64,000 nt of DNA from Candidatus Obscuribacter sp. (GTDB lineage: Bacteria; Cyanobacteriota; Vampirovibrionia; Obscuribacterales; Obscuribacteraceae), in the NCBI GenBank assembly GCA_016718315.1, contig JADKDV010000003.1:856979-920978 (forward strand), in the 5' to 3' direction. Numbering within the stretch: the first letter of the stretch is position 1; each line of letters opens with the position of its first letter. A model generated the notes under the pieces. The model searched no databases and was not told the origin of the DNA. It saw only the letters and a list, made by a program, of their open reading frames with translations. The translations under genes and the position numbers were made by a program. Shown here piece by piece: positions 53,965-62,918 of the stretch.

Positions 53965-55476
53965 CTACCAGCTGCCACTATCAGAGCCGCTATCGGAGCT
54001 ACCACTGTCCGACCAGCTGCCACTATCTGAGCCACTGTCCCAGCTGCCGCCACTATCTGAGCTGCCCCAGCTACCACTATCAGAACCGCTGTCATAAGAG
54101 CTACTGCCACCACCAAAGATACTCTGGTCCTGGTAATAACTATTGGCTGGCGGAATAGCGTATTGATGCATCGCTAAATCATCAAGACGTCTATTAGTCT
54201 CCATTTGATTGAGCATAAACATCAAATTGGTCAGACCACCATTACTTTGTACAACTATAGGATGAGCATACTCGTCCATTGTGGACCAGCTCGGCTGGTA
54301 GTACCGGCTTGTACCAAATAAGCGAGCAGGCATTTTTTCGGCTTGTTCGCCTTGAGGCACTTTTAAGATGTGACCAGGGTTTTCTCCCTCTGAGTCGCTG
54401 GCGCTTTCTTGTTTTTGTGCGCTCAGTAATTTTTGTTCTTTGTCGTGTTTGTCTACAAGAGCACGTGCTTCGGCCTGACTGTCGATACCACCTGTGATGG
54501 CATTGACCTGGGTTGATAGATGTTGTGATTCGCTAAGTAGGGCATCAGCCATTTGCAAGCATTTGATAAGTCCGTCGATGTTTGCACTGCTTTTGCCATT
54601 TTTAGCCAGTTTGTCTACTTCTTCTTTAGCAGAGTCGAGAGTTGATAGCTTCTGGAAGAAGACACCGATGCGATAGGCTAGCTCTTTGTTTTCGTCTGGC
54701 TTGATGTATTCCGATGCCTGACCTAGTTGGTCGGCATTGATATAAAGCTCATTGAGCTTGCCTTCAAGGGTATTTGTCAGGACCTTTTGTTTGGCTTTGC
54801 GATTGCGATTGATTGTCAAATATATTGTGGTGAAAAAGGCGATAAAAACAATGATCACTACAATCATTGCGCTACCAGCTAGCGGCGATGGTCCTTTACT
54901 TTGCGGCACCGGCGTCTGACTTTCGCTACCGTGGGCCTTTAGATAGGCGAGATTTTGCTCTCTTTCACCAATGGTGCTTTCGATACCACGAGGGGCGTGC
55001 TGTGCACTTGAAGCAATAGTGCTGCGGCCAACCACTGTGCCTGATTGATAGCGTTCTTCTATTGCTGTCAGACTGTCGCTAATGGCGCCTTTGATGTCTG
55101 TCTCTCTAGCTTTTGGTATAAACGATCTGGGTATGACAGTGCCTCTTACAAAGTTGGTGTCGACACCTGCATCTGTTAGTTTGTCACCACGGACGATGCG
55201 TACTTTGTGATTGCTATAGTCGACAAGCATCAAGAGTCTGTCTGTGGGCGCGCCTTTGATGCCCCATTTGTAGGCTATTTGATCGCTCAAAGCCAATAAG
55301 TCGTCGTTGTCTTTGTAGCCTCTCGGCAGTATGACGACACGGGCATGATAATGCATGCCCTTAGCTTCGGTATCTATTGTCTGTCTATCATCAGTGGTCA
55401 GGACGCCTGCTAAATCGAGCACCGTCTCGCTGGGCGGTTTGAGCGGCACTCCCTGTGGCCAGTCTTGATTCTTCAT
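53965..55476 (-). CDS. TPM-domain (YgcG/Psb32-like) membrane protein with Ser/Asp/Gly/Trp tail
   Basis: 503 residues. TPM domain at about 15-150: VLDLAGVLTTDDRQTID, ARVVILPRGY, YKWGIKGAPTDRLLMLVDY. A transmembrane helix (about 205-228, AMIVVIIVFIAFFTTIYLTI) and helical cytosolic-side region follow. The last 50 residues repeat SGSDSGSW/SSDSG motifs. Unlike most TPM proteins no N-terminal signal peptide is visible, so the TPM domain may lie inside, or the start is incomplete. Members act as photosystem II repair or envelope factors with weak phosphatase activity. Downstream of the zinc-ribbon kinase by 44 bases. Confidence 0.8.
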   Translation of the reverse strand: MKNQDWPQGVPLKPPSETVLDLAGVLTTDDRQTIDTEAKGMHYHARVVILPRGYKDNDDLLALSDQIAYKWGIKGAPTDRLLMLVDYSNHKVRIVRGDKLTDAGVDTNFVRGTVIPRSFIPKARETDIKGAISDSLTAIEERYQSGTVVGRSTIASSAQHAPRGIESTIGEREQNLAYLKAHGSESQTPVPQSKGPSPLAGSAMIVVIIVFIAFFTTIYLTINRNRKAKQKVLTNTLEGKLNELYINADQLGQASEYIKPDENKELAYRIGVFFQKLSTLDSAKEEVDKLAKNGKSSANIDGLIKCLQMADALLSESQHLSTQVNAITGGIDSQAEARALVDKHDKEQKLLSAQKQESASDSEGENPGHILKVPQGEQAEKMPARLFGTSRYYQPSWSTMDEYAHPIVVQSNGGLTNLMFMLNQMETNRRLDDLAMHQYAIPPANSYYQDQSIFGGGSSSYDSGSDSGSWGSSDSGGSWDSGSDSGSWSDSGSSDSGSDSGSW

Positions 55477-55520
55477 TTTTGCTCTTGCGTTTTAAGTCTT
55501 GCAGTTACGGTTGGTCAGGC

Positions 55521-57257
55521 TTATTTCTTGATGACCTGGACAATGCCACGCATTGCCTTTTGAAATTCTGGATTATTCAATGAACCATAGAAATAATAAG
55601 CCAAAACACCCAGCAAAGCCACTGTCAGCCAGCGCTGGATACTGATATGGGCTCTGGCGCTCATGGCATCTTTGGCGCGGTTGCTAAAGCCTACTCTTTC
55701 GCTGCCTCTAGAGTTTACTTGTTGCGATGCCGCATGACCGAGGCGGCCGTTACCTCTCACTCTCATTTTGGCGTATTCGGTAGCCGACGGTAGCTGTCTT
55801 TGACAGCTGATACAAAATTTGATCAAAGAGCGCACTGGTGTATTGCAATAAGGACAGTTAGTGTAAGGCAGATTGCTTAAGCCTTCGCCATTACCCAAGC
55901 CCTCTGTGTCGAGCGCTTCTGTGCCTTTTTCTCTGGTGCCCATAACAGCACTCATCACTCGTGATATCCAGGAGCGATTGGCGGCACCGTCGGCGTCCAT
56001 CTTGCCGTATTGACCGGTGAGACTCTGCTGCGTTTGAATCGATTGATTGGCCTGACTGGACATGCGCTGATCCACCTGGGGGGCATCAACCATGGTCTTA
56101 TTGACCAGCTCCATTGCTCTCTGGCTGGCTAGCACGCTGACCTGACCTTCATTAGGACCAAGAGCCGGGTAGGTCCCTGACATGAGGGCTTCAGCTTCAC
56201 TCTCCATGTCTTTAAACTCGGCTTTTTCCATGCGGTGTTTGTAGCTTTTGAGTTTGATGCCATCTCTACTCAAAGCTGCCTTAAAGTCTTTGCCAAACTC
56301 CAGGATATCGGCATGTCTGTTTTCTGGTTCTTTGGCTAGAGCTTTGCTAAAAAAGTTTGTCAGTTCACTGCAGACTTTCATTTCAGGGCAGCTCAAGTTA
56401 AACGGTATCGGTGTGCCATAAAGATGGCAGTCCATCATTTCGATAGCTGATTTGGCCTGGTAAGGTAGCGTCCCTGAGAGGCATTCATAGACCACAATGG
56501 CTAGTGAATAAATGTCCGAGCGTGGGTCGACAGCCGATGCTGCCAGGCATTGTTCTGGACTCATGTAGGGCGGACTGCCGCAAACATCGCCAGTTTTTGT
56601 AATGGTATATGCGTCTTGAGTTTTTGGTTCTTTTAGTTTGGATAGACCGAAGTCCACCAGTGTAACCCAGTCTGGATTGTGGTTTTGAGTGGAGAGCAGG
56701 ATGTTTTCGGGTTTGAGGTCGCGGTGTACGACATCCATTGAGTGAGCTGTTGCCAGAGCATCTGTTATCTGGGCAACAATCCTCTCTGTGCGCTCAAAAC
56801 TCAGTGGCCCCCTCATTTTGAGCTCGTCTTTTATACTTACGCCTTCCAGGAAGTCCATCACCAAAAACGGCTGCCCTTGCGAGCTCATACCAAAGTCGTA
56901 AAGCGTCACTATATGGTGGTGACGTACTTGTGAGACTGTTTTTGCCTCGCGGTAAAATCTTTTGACTGCCTCACTATCTGACACCATGTGCGAGTGCAGC
57001 ATCTTGATTGCCATGAGTTTGTCCATCTGCTCCTGACGAGCTTTGTAAACAACTCCCATGCCGCCGCGTCCGATAATTGAGACAATTTCATAGCGATCGC
57101 CCAATCTGGTACCAACCAGCGGGTCCATTTCCGTCGATTTCAAGGGAGTTGAGTCGACGGGGCATCGCTCAGTTTTTTCGTCGTATTCCGAGTGGCACTC
57201 AGGACATGTCTTCAAGGTGGATAGTAATTCAAAAAAGAGGGGGGCTAGTACAAGCAT
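55521..57257 (-). CDS. Ser/Thr protein kinase with two zinc ribbons and a C-terminal membrane helix
   Basis: 578 residues. An N-terminal zinc knuckle pair (TCPECHSEYDEKTERCP, about 17-33) precedes the kinase domain (about 50-320): IIGRGGMGVVYKA, AIKML, VVHRDLKPENILL, TLVDFGLSK, SPPYMSPEQC, DPRSDIYSLAIVVYE. All catalytic residues are present. A second zinc ribbon (NCPYCNTPVRSLIKFCISCQ) lies at about 467-486, and a membrane helix (RWLTVALLGVLAYYFYG) near 545-560. The start may instead be a TTG at 57212. It probably phosphorylates membrane-associated proteins such as the TPM protein downstream; that is inferred from the shared operon. Confidence 0.92.
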   Translation of the reverse strand: MLVLAPLFFELLSTLKTCPECHSEYDEKTERCPVDSTPLKSTEMDPLVGTRLGDRYEIVSIIGRGGMGVVYKARQEQMDKLMAIKMLHSHMVSDSEAVKRFYREAKTVSQVRHHHIVTLYDFGMSSQGQPFLVMDFLEGVSIKDELKMRGPLSFERTERIVAQITDALATAHSMDVVHRDLKPENILLSTQNHNPDWVTLVDFGLSKLKEPKTQDAYTITKTGDVCGSPPYMSPEQCLAASAVDPRSDIYSLAIVVYECLSGTLPYQAKSAIEMMDCHLYGTPIPFNLSCPEMKVCSELTNFFSKALAKEPENRHADILEFGKDFKAALSRDGIKLKSYKHRMEKAEFKDMESEAEALMSGTYPALGPNEGQVSVLASQRAMELVNKTMVDAPQVDQRMSSQANQSIQTQQSLTGQYGKMDADGAANRSWISRVMSAVMGTREKGTEALDTEGLGNGEGLSNLPYTNCPYCNTPVRSLIKFCISCQRQLPSATEYAKMRVRGNGRLGHAASQQVNSRGSERVGFSNRAKDAMSARAHISIQRWLTVALLGVLAYYFYGSLNNPEFQKAMRGIVQVIKK

Positions 57258-57282
57258 ACCCTTTACTTATAAGGAAATATCT

Positions 57283-58434
57283 CTAAATCAATCTTGCAAT
57301 AATGGAGTTACTAATTGGCAAACCGCGCTCAGTGATTTTGAGGTAACCGTCTGATAATTCCATCAGTCCTTCACCCGTAAATAGGCTTACTTCCTTTTGT
57401 TTGAGCGCTGCAATGTCAACTCCATACTGGCTTTTAAACTCTTCCAGGTGGATACCTTTGACCATGCGCAGACCAAGCATTATGCCTTCTAAAATCTGAC
57501 CGGCTTCGTCAATAACTTCGCTTTGTTCGCCTTCCAGGTAATTGCGCAAATATTTATTAAAAGACTTGCTATTGCCGCTCCTGACGCCGTCTACATAGCG
57601 GTGAGCACCGACACCAAAGGCAAAGTATGGCTCGTTTTTCCAGTAGACAATATTGTGTCTGCTCTCGTAACCAGGACGTGCAAAATTGGAAATTTCATAT
57701 TGAGCAAATCCAGCATATCTCAGGGTTTGTACCAATAATTCATACATGGCGACAAATTGTTCTTCATCTGGGTAGCTCTTGCTATCTCTTGGGTAGCGCA
57801 ACAAAAGTGGTGCATTGATGGCGATTTCCAGACCATAAGCAGAGATGTGCTGGATACCGATGCGACTTGATAGGGCAATTGCTTCTTCCAGACTACTTTT
57901 AAAACTATCCAGTGTTTGCATTGGCAGACCATACATAAAATCCAGACTGATATTGCTAAAACCAGCCTGATGCGCTGCTTCTATCCCAGCAAAAGCCATG
58001 GCGCGTGTATGGTCGCGACCCATGGCCGTCAGTTCATTGTCGTGAAAAGATTCAATGCCAATAGAAAGACGATTGATTCCCATTTTGAGCCATTCTTTTG
58101 CTTTGTCTACACTTATGGCATGGGGCGTGGTTTCCAGTGATACTTCGGCATCATGCGCGATATCAAACTGTTTTTTGAGCGCCGCCTGTATTTTGGTGAT
58201 TGTGCTGAGTTGAGCCAGTCCTGGAGTGCCTCCGCCATAAAAGACAGTATTTAATCTGCCGCCTTTTGGGCGAGCCGCCAGTCGTTCGTCCATTTCTTTG
58301 AGCAGGGCATCTGTGTATTCGTCCTCTTTGTTATCGAGTCCGCTAAATGCGGCAAAATCACAAAAGTCGCATTTGTGACTGCAAAAGGGGATATGTATGT
58401 AAACGCTCTCTGGCTCTTTATTGCTTGCTATCAT
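57283..58434 (-). CDS. hemW: HemW-type radical SAM heme chaperone
   Basis: 383 residues. YIHIPFCSHKCDFCDF places the CxxxCxxC cysteines at 18, 22 and 25, the HemW pattern; FYGGGTPGL, LSIGIESFHDNEL and DFMYGLPMQT follow. It lacks the extra N-terminal residues needed by true HemN. HemW inserts or transfers heme to respiratory enzymes. It is first of three minus-strand genes before the zinc-ribbon kinase, with 25 bases between them. Confidence 0.93.
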   Translation of the reverse strand: MIASNKEPESVYIHIPFCSHKCDFCDFAAFSGLDNKEDEYTDALLKEMDERLAARPKGGRLNTVFYGGGTPGLAQLSTITKIQAALKKQFDIAHDAEVSLETTPHAISVDKAKEWLKMGINRLSIGIESFHDNELTAMGRDHTRAMAFAGIEAAHQAGFSNISLDFMYGLPMQTLDSFKSSLEEAIALSSRIGIQHISAYGLEIAINAPLLLRYPRDSKSYPDEEQFVAMYELLVQTLRYAGFAQYEISNFARPGYESRHNIVYWKNEPYFAFGVGAHRYVDGVRSGNSKSFNKYLRNYLEGEQSEVIDEAGQILEGIMLGLRMVKGIHLEEFKSQYGVDIAALKQKEVSLFTGEGLMELSDGYLKITERGLPISNSIIARLI

Positions 58435-58467
58435 GTAAGACCTCGCGACTAATCTTACTTGGTATAT

Positions 58468-59460
58468 ATGGCAGTGACGACTTGTGTTACTAGATGGTTA
58501 TCTAACAAGCCACTTGTTGGCGTGTTGCTCTTTTGCGCCTGGACTTTTAACTCGGCATTTGCCCTGACTGGCGCGCAGCAGTCTTTAATCAAGTTAATCA
58601 ATAGCAAACCAGCCAGCGTGGACTTGCGCTCTGTTGGTGATGTAGTTATTCAGTTGCGCCGCAAAGTAACCGACAATCCCTCCGATGGCAGTTTGCGCTT
58701 ACGTCTTGGCAGTTATCTCTATCTTGCCGGCGATTTTGAGGGTGCTGCCACCGAGATGAAGCGGGCAGTAGCAATCAATCCAGACGACTATCTCGCCCAT
58801 ATTTTGTTGGCTCATGTGCTCGACCAGAGCGGAGACGAGGCCAGTGCTGACCTGGAGTTTAGACGTGCGCTGACCATCCGTAGCGATGTGGCAGAGGCGC
58901 ATTATTACTACGGTCAGAGTCTCTTTAGACGGGCCGAAATATCAGAGTCAGTCAGTCAATTTCGTGAAGCAAGCCGGCTCAAGGCCACTGACCTCAACTT
59001 TGCCGGACTCTCCCGGGCGCTACTGGCCACCAGAGATGTCCAGGGGGCTATAAAAGCAGCCAGGCAGGCAGTCTCGGCTGATCCCAGCTCGAGCATAGCC
59101 CATGCCGATTTGACCAAGGCTTTGCTGGTAGCAGGAGACTATCACTGCGCTTTGCGCACTGCCAGGCAGGCCACCCTTCTAGATCCCACTTCGGCTGATG
59201 GTCATATGGCACTTGGCCGGGCTCTGTATGCCAACAAAAACATTCCCCAGGCAGTGGAAGAATTCCGCCAGGCTGTGCGTCTTGACCCCCTCAGTGCTCA
59301 GGCGCGCAATGATCTTGGCTACGCTCTTTATGGCAAAGGTGATGTTTCAAGTGCTGTCAGTGAGCTTAGATTGGCATTGCGGCTCAATCCGCACCTGGCT
59401 GAGGCGCGCAATAACCTGGAAATCGCTATCTATGGTCTGACTGGAGAGAAGCGACCTTAG
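58468..59460 (+). CDS. Exported TPR protein
   Basis: 330 residues from the ATG at 58468 (a TTG three codons upstream is possible). The signal peptide is about 1-32 (LLFCAWTFNSAFA). At least seven TPR units run to the C-terminus: LRLRLGSYLYLAGDFEGAAT, IAHADLTKALLVAGDYHCAL, ARNDLGYALYGKGDVSSAVS. Likely a periplasmic scaffold. It precedes the secretin gene by 121 bases and could assist its assembly as a pilotin-like TPR protein, but only position suggests that. Confidence 0.78.
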   Translation: MAVTTCVTRWLSNKPLVGVLLFCAWTFNSAFALTGAQQSLIKLINSKPASVDLRSVGDVVIQLRRKVTDNPSDGSLRLRLGSYLYLAGDFEGAATEMKRAVAINPDDYLAHILLAHVLDQSGDEASADLEFRRALTIRSDVAEAHYYYGQSLFRRAEISESVSQFREASRLKATDLNFAGLSRALLATRDVQGAIKAARQAVSADPSSSIAHADLTKALLVAGDYHCALRTARQATLLDPTSADGHMALGRALYANKNIPQAVEEFRQAVRLDPLSAQARNDLGYALYGKGDVSSAVSELRLALRLNPHLAEARNNLEIAIYGLTGEKRP

Positions 59461-59581
59461 CCAGGCTTAATCTTGTTTGGAGGCGTGGTTAGAGCGAGTT
59501 AGCCTTTGTTGAGCACTCATTTAAGGGAAGCCATGAGCTAGCGCGGTAAAATCAGGGACTATTTAGAGCAAGCGGTATCTC

Positions 59582-61723
59582 ATGCCAGGCAAATACAAGC
59601 AATTTAGTGATTTTGGTCAGCCCTCGCGTCTGGCAAATTTTGCTGCACCACTAGTGGTGTCATTGCTGCTTGCTGGTTTTGCTTTTGCTCCAGCTCTAGC
59701 CGCGGACGATGATCCCACTGGTAGCAGTAACTCTACCAATGGTTTGTCCTTTACTCCCGGTCAATCAAAAGCTCCAGATGAGCCCGCACCAGATTTGGCA
59801 CTTGCCACTGGTGATGATGACAAAAATAAAGACAAAGCAGATAAGGCAGATGGTGCCCAAATCGCTCAGGGCTCAATTAGACCAGCCAGTCGCAAGCCTT
59901 TACCCGGGGTGGTGGGCACAGTCAAAATCCGCAGACCATTTAAGCTTTTTGCTCAAGCCTCCAATAAAGAGATTTTGATCCACAATCTCACTTTTAGAGA
60001 GACCCCTGTGCGCGAAGTGATTAGTGAACTCGCTCGCCGTGGCAATCTAAACATCATCATCGATAAATCCTGTCAGGGCAAAATCACTGGTGAGCTGAGA
60101 GACGTCACTCTCGATGAGGCCATGGACAGTGTTTTAGCGGCAGCAGCTTTGACCAGTCGCACACTGGATAATTCCACTGTGGTGGTGGCGTCTACTCAAG
60201 CGATGGTGCAGCTCGGTCTCAATCGTCCAGTAGCCAGAGCATTTAAGCTCAGTTACGCTCACCCCTTTGATGTGGCTGGTTTGCTCAACGCCTCGGTCTT
60301 TAACCCCGGCTATTTACCTGATTTTAAATCTCAGACCAAACGTCATACCCAGGTCGAAAACGTCGAAGAAGCTGCCTCCGAAAAAGAAGGTCAGGCCCAG
60401 GGCAGTGATTTGCGTGGTCCAACTGCCGAAAAGTATGGCGGTAAAAACAACGATAAAGATGCTCAAAACTATGAGACTGATAGTACTCAGACTTATTCTC
60501 TCGAGACCCAACCCCGCAGTTTGCGGGGTATTACTAGATCTCAGACTCAAGAGGGCGTAGGCTTTAACAACGCCGCCGTCGATCCTGGTACACAGCAAAT
60601 TAGAGCCAGTCTGGAAGTCAACTCAGACTATCCAGTTGACCCCAATGGCGGTGCGGCAATTGTCCTGCCTGATGTTAAAAATAGACAGGTGATTGTAGTT
60701 GGCACCAATGAAGATGTCACTATCGCCGAGGAAGCAATTAGACTTATCGACCGCAGACCCAAGCAAGTACACATTCAAGCATCGCTCGTGGAGCTTAATA
60801 ACCAGGGCATAAGACAGCTTGGCGCCACACTCAACATCCAGGGCGAGGGTTTGTCCAGCTCGATTATGGGTAACTCGCAAGCCCCTCTAAAGTCATTCTT
60901 GCCAGGTTTGGGATCGACTGCTAACGCAGTTAACAACCCTGCTTTGCCTGCCATACCCTTTACCGGTGTGAACACCACTACTGTGGCTCCTAACGGACCT
61001 GGTGCTGGTTTTAACGGTCTTATCGGCTCGCTCGTACCTCTTACACCACCCACTATCGCCAATGTGACCGCGCTCACAACTGCTCAATCAGCCTTTAACT
61101 TCCTCACCGCCAATGGTGCCGCTGGTGGTCGTAATAACATTGCCACTATCCCGCATGCTCTCAACCTTTCTGTCAACATGCTCTTGCAGACCAACAAAGC
61201 AAAGCTCGTTGCTAACCCATCTATTGTTGTTGTAGATAATACTGAGGCATTGATTACAATCGCCTCTGAAGTAGTGCACAAAGTGACATCAACAGTGTCT
61301 CTTGGTGTTGTCACAACTAACGTAGAATTGACTAAAGCTGGCATCTTTTTAAACGTTGTACCGCGAGTGTCTGAGGACGGTTTTATCTCCATGAGATTGC
61401 GTCCGCAAGTATCTACTCCGCTGGGACCGCCTCAGGTATTTGGTACCACAGTCGTGACACTGCTCAATGTACGCGACATCATGTCACAAGAAGTACGCAT
61501 CAAAGACGGTCAGACACTGGTGCTCGGTGGTTTGTTTACTGAGACAGAAGCCGCTCAATTAGCTAAAGTACCTTATCTGGCCGAAGCTCCAGTTTTAGGC
61601 GCGCTCTTTAGAAACACAATTAAAGGTCGCAACCGCACTGAGCTTATGCTACTGATTACACCCAAAATAGTGGAAGAAGATCCCACTACATCACTGGCCG
61701 AGCGTGGCACGGTGCCGATGTAA
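59582..61723 (+). CDS. Secretin (PilQ/GspD-type outer-membrane channel)
   Basis: 713 residues; the signal peptide ends near residue 41 (APALAADD). An STN/secretin N-domain is seen at about 130-210 (REVISELARRGNLNIIIDKSC, LDEAMDSVL), and a second N-domain region at 215-370. The C-terminal secretin core has HIQASLVELNNQGIRQLGA, KLVANPSIVVVDN, IRLRP-like FISMRLRPQVS and VRIKDGQTLVLGGLFTE. It forms the outer-membrane pore of a type IV pilus or type II secretion system. A diderm envelope is implied. The other machine genes are not in the window. Confidence 0.9.
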   Translation: MPGKYKQFSDFGQPSRLANFAAPLVVSLLLAGFAFAPALAADDDPTGSSNSTNGLSFTPGQSKAPDEPAPDLALATGDDDKNKDKADKADGAQIAQGSIRPASRKPLPGVVGTVKIRRPFKLFAQASNKEILIHNLTFRETPVREVISELARRGNLNIIIDKSCQGKITGELRDVTLDEAMDSVLAAAALTSRTLDNSTVVVASTQAMVQLGLNRPVARAFKLSYAHPFDVAGLLNASVFNPGYLPDFKSQTKRHTQVENVEEAASEKEGQAQGSDLRGPTAEKYGGKNNDKDAQNYETDSTQTYSLETQPRSLRGITRSQTQEGVGFNNAAVDPGTQQIRASLEVNSDYPVDPNGGAAIVLPDVKNRQVIVVGTNEDVTIAEEAIRLIDRRPKQVHIQASLVELNNQGIRQLGATLNIQGEGLSSSIMGNSQAPLKSFLPGLGSTANAVNNPALPAIPFTGVNTTTVAPNGPGAGFNGLIGSLVPLTPPTIANVTALTTAQSAFNFLTANGAAGGRNNIATIPHALNLSVNMLLQTNKAKLVANPSIVVVDNTEALITIASEVVHKVTSTVSLGVVTTNVELTKAGIFLNVVPRVSEDGFISMRLRPQVSTPLGPPQVFGTTVVTLLNVRDIMSQEVRIKDGQTLVLGGLFTETEAAQLAKVPYLAEAPVLGALFRNTIKGRNRTELMLLITPKIVEEDPTTSLAERGTVPM

Positions 61724-62285
61724 ATGGTATTGCGTAGTCTCTACCTGCTTTGTGTTTTTTCTATATTTAGTATCAGTGCTGCTCTGGCCGATCCTCCAGA
61801 GCATCTTTTAAAAGCGCAGGTAGCCATGCAGCGCGGTGATTATCATAGTGCCTATGGCATTTGCACAGAGCGGCAAAAGGCGGCTGCAAATACAGTGCCA
61901 CCATCTTGGGCAAGATGCACCACACCGGTGTTGGTGCTAAGAAGGATATCTATAAAGCGATAAAATACTTTGAGCTTGCTGCTGAGCAAAATTTTGGTGA
62001 GGGTACAATATAGGCTAAGGCAAAATCTATGCCATAGAGATGAATTATCTACGTCGCTCAGGCTTGAAGGCAAAGCGCTGGCTGAGAATGGCTGCCGATA
62101 ACGGTATTGTAGAAGCAAAAGTTTTGCTGGCTAAAATACCATATGAAGATAAAGTAGAGGCAAAGCTCAAGGCTTTTAAAAAGCGGGCGTCTGACGCTGC
62201 CTCTGCCTCACAGACTGGTGTGGTTGAATCCTATAAAGGATACGCCGATATAGTAAACACGCTCAATCAAGCCACTGGTCATTAG
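61724..62285 (+). CDS. Exported Sel1-repeat protein, three indels
   Basis: 186 residues after correction. It begins one base after the secretin TAA. Signal peptide: about 1-22 (FSISAALADPPEH). Reading across three single-base faults (a lost A near 61893, an extra G near 62001-62003, an extra A near 62017) gives ATILGKMHHTGVGAKKDIYK, AIKYFELAAEQNFGE, QYRLGKIYA, then KRWLRMAADNGIVEAKVLLA, a clear pair of Sel1 repeats. Net change restores 561 bases. It may scaffold the secretin. If the indels are real, it is a pseudogene. Confidence 0.65.
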
Positions 62286-62315
62286 TTAATCGATCTAAGC
62301 GTTTCAAAAAACCAA

Positions 62316-62342
62316 ATCCGGTGCCATATGGATGCACCGGAT
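62316..62342. terminator. Hairpin between Sel1 and MPGGWD-repeat genes
   Basis: ATCCGGTGC and GCACCGGAT form a perfect 9-bp stem with a 9-base loop. On the minus strand it runs into a T-rich stretch (GGTTTTTTG), so it probably terminates the MPGGWD gene; it also lies 30 bases after the Sel1 stop. Confidence 0.7.
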
Positions 62343-62370
62343 CTGGAGAACACGTCCCTGGGTAAAGCTT

Positions 62371-62892
62371 TTATTTTGAGTTGTCTTCTGTATTTGAATC
62401 GCTGTCAGTGCGCAAATCGTTGTGATCCCAACCGCCGGGCATAAATTCTGAGCGGTCAATAGTCTTGGCTTTAGGCTCTGAGTCGGTGCGCAGATCATTT
62501 GCATCCCAACCGCCGGGCATAAATTCTGAGCGATCGAGAGTTTTGGACGCTGGCTCAGAGTCAGTACGCAAATCATTGAGGTCCCAACCGCCGGGTACAA
62601 AACCTGTGCGATCAAGAGCTGGCACTGAGGACTCTGCATCACTGCGCAGGTCATTGCCATCCCAACCGCCAGGCATAAATTCTGAGCGTTCGATGGTCTG
62701 GGTTGACTCGGCATCTGTGCGCAGGTCGTTGCGGTCCCAACCACCGGGCATAAAGCCGGCTCTATCGAGTCCGGGGGCGATACTGAGTTGGCTATCGGCG
62801 GGATAAGCGCTGGCTGCCAGTTGGCTTGAGAGGATAAGACTTCCAATTACGAGGGGCAGTTGCCAGGTCGATTTAACTGGATAAGCTTTCAT
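62371..62892 (-). CDS. Exported protein of five tandem MPGGWDxNDLRTD repeats
   Basis: 173 residues; ATG with AAGGAA nine bases upstream. Signal peptide: about 1-31 (IGSLILSSQLAASAYPAD). Residues 42-173 are five nearly identical units of 25-26 residues, each LDRSEFMPGGWDANDLRTDS plus a short Ser/Glu/Pro/Lys spacer. The central position before NDLR varies (Arg, Gly, Leu, Ala, His), while FMPGGWD and NDLRTD are almost constant. I recognise no family. Repeated acidic DxNDLxxD could bind Ca2+ or another cation, and the array could be a surface or matrix protein. It ends at the 62316 hairpin. Confidence 0.7.
   Translation of the reverse strand: MKAYPVKSTWQLPLVIGSLILSSQLAASAYPADSQLSIAPGLDRAGFMPGGWDRNDLRTDAESTQTIERSEFMPGGWDGNDLRSDAESSVPALDRTGFVPGGWDLNDLRTDSEPASKTLDRSEFMPGGWDANDLRTDSEPKAKTIDRSEFMPGGWDHNDLRTDSDSNTEDNSK
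62398..62769 (-). repeat. Five-copy tandem repeat, unit about 75-78 bp
   Basis: The coding repeats of the MPGGWD protein. Unit lengths 25, 26, 26, 26 and a final partial unit keep the reading frame throughout. Confidence 0.9.
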
Positions 62893-62918
62893 GTCAGTTC
62901 CTTTTACTCAGTGGGACA

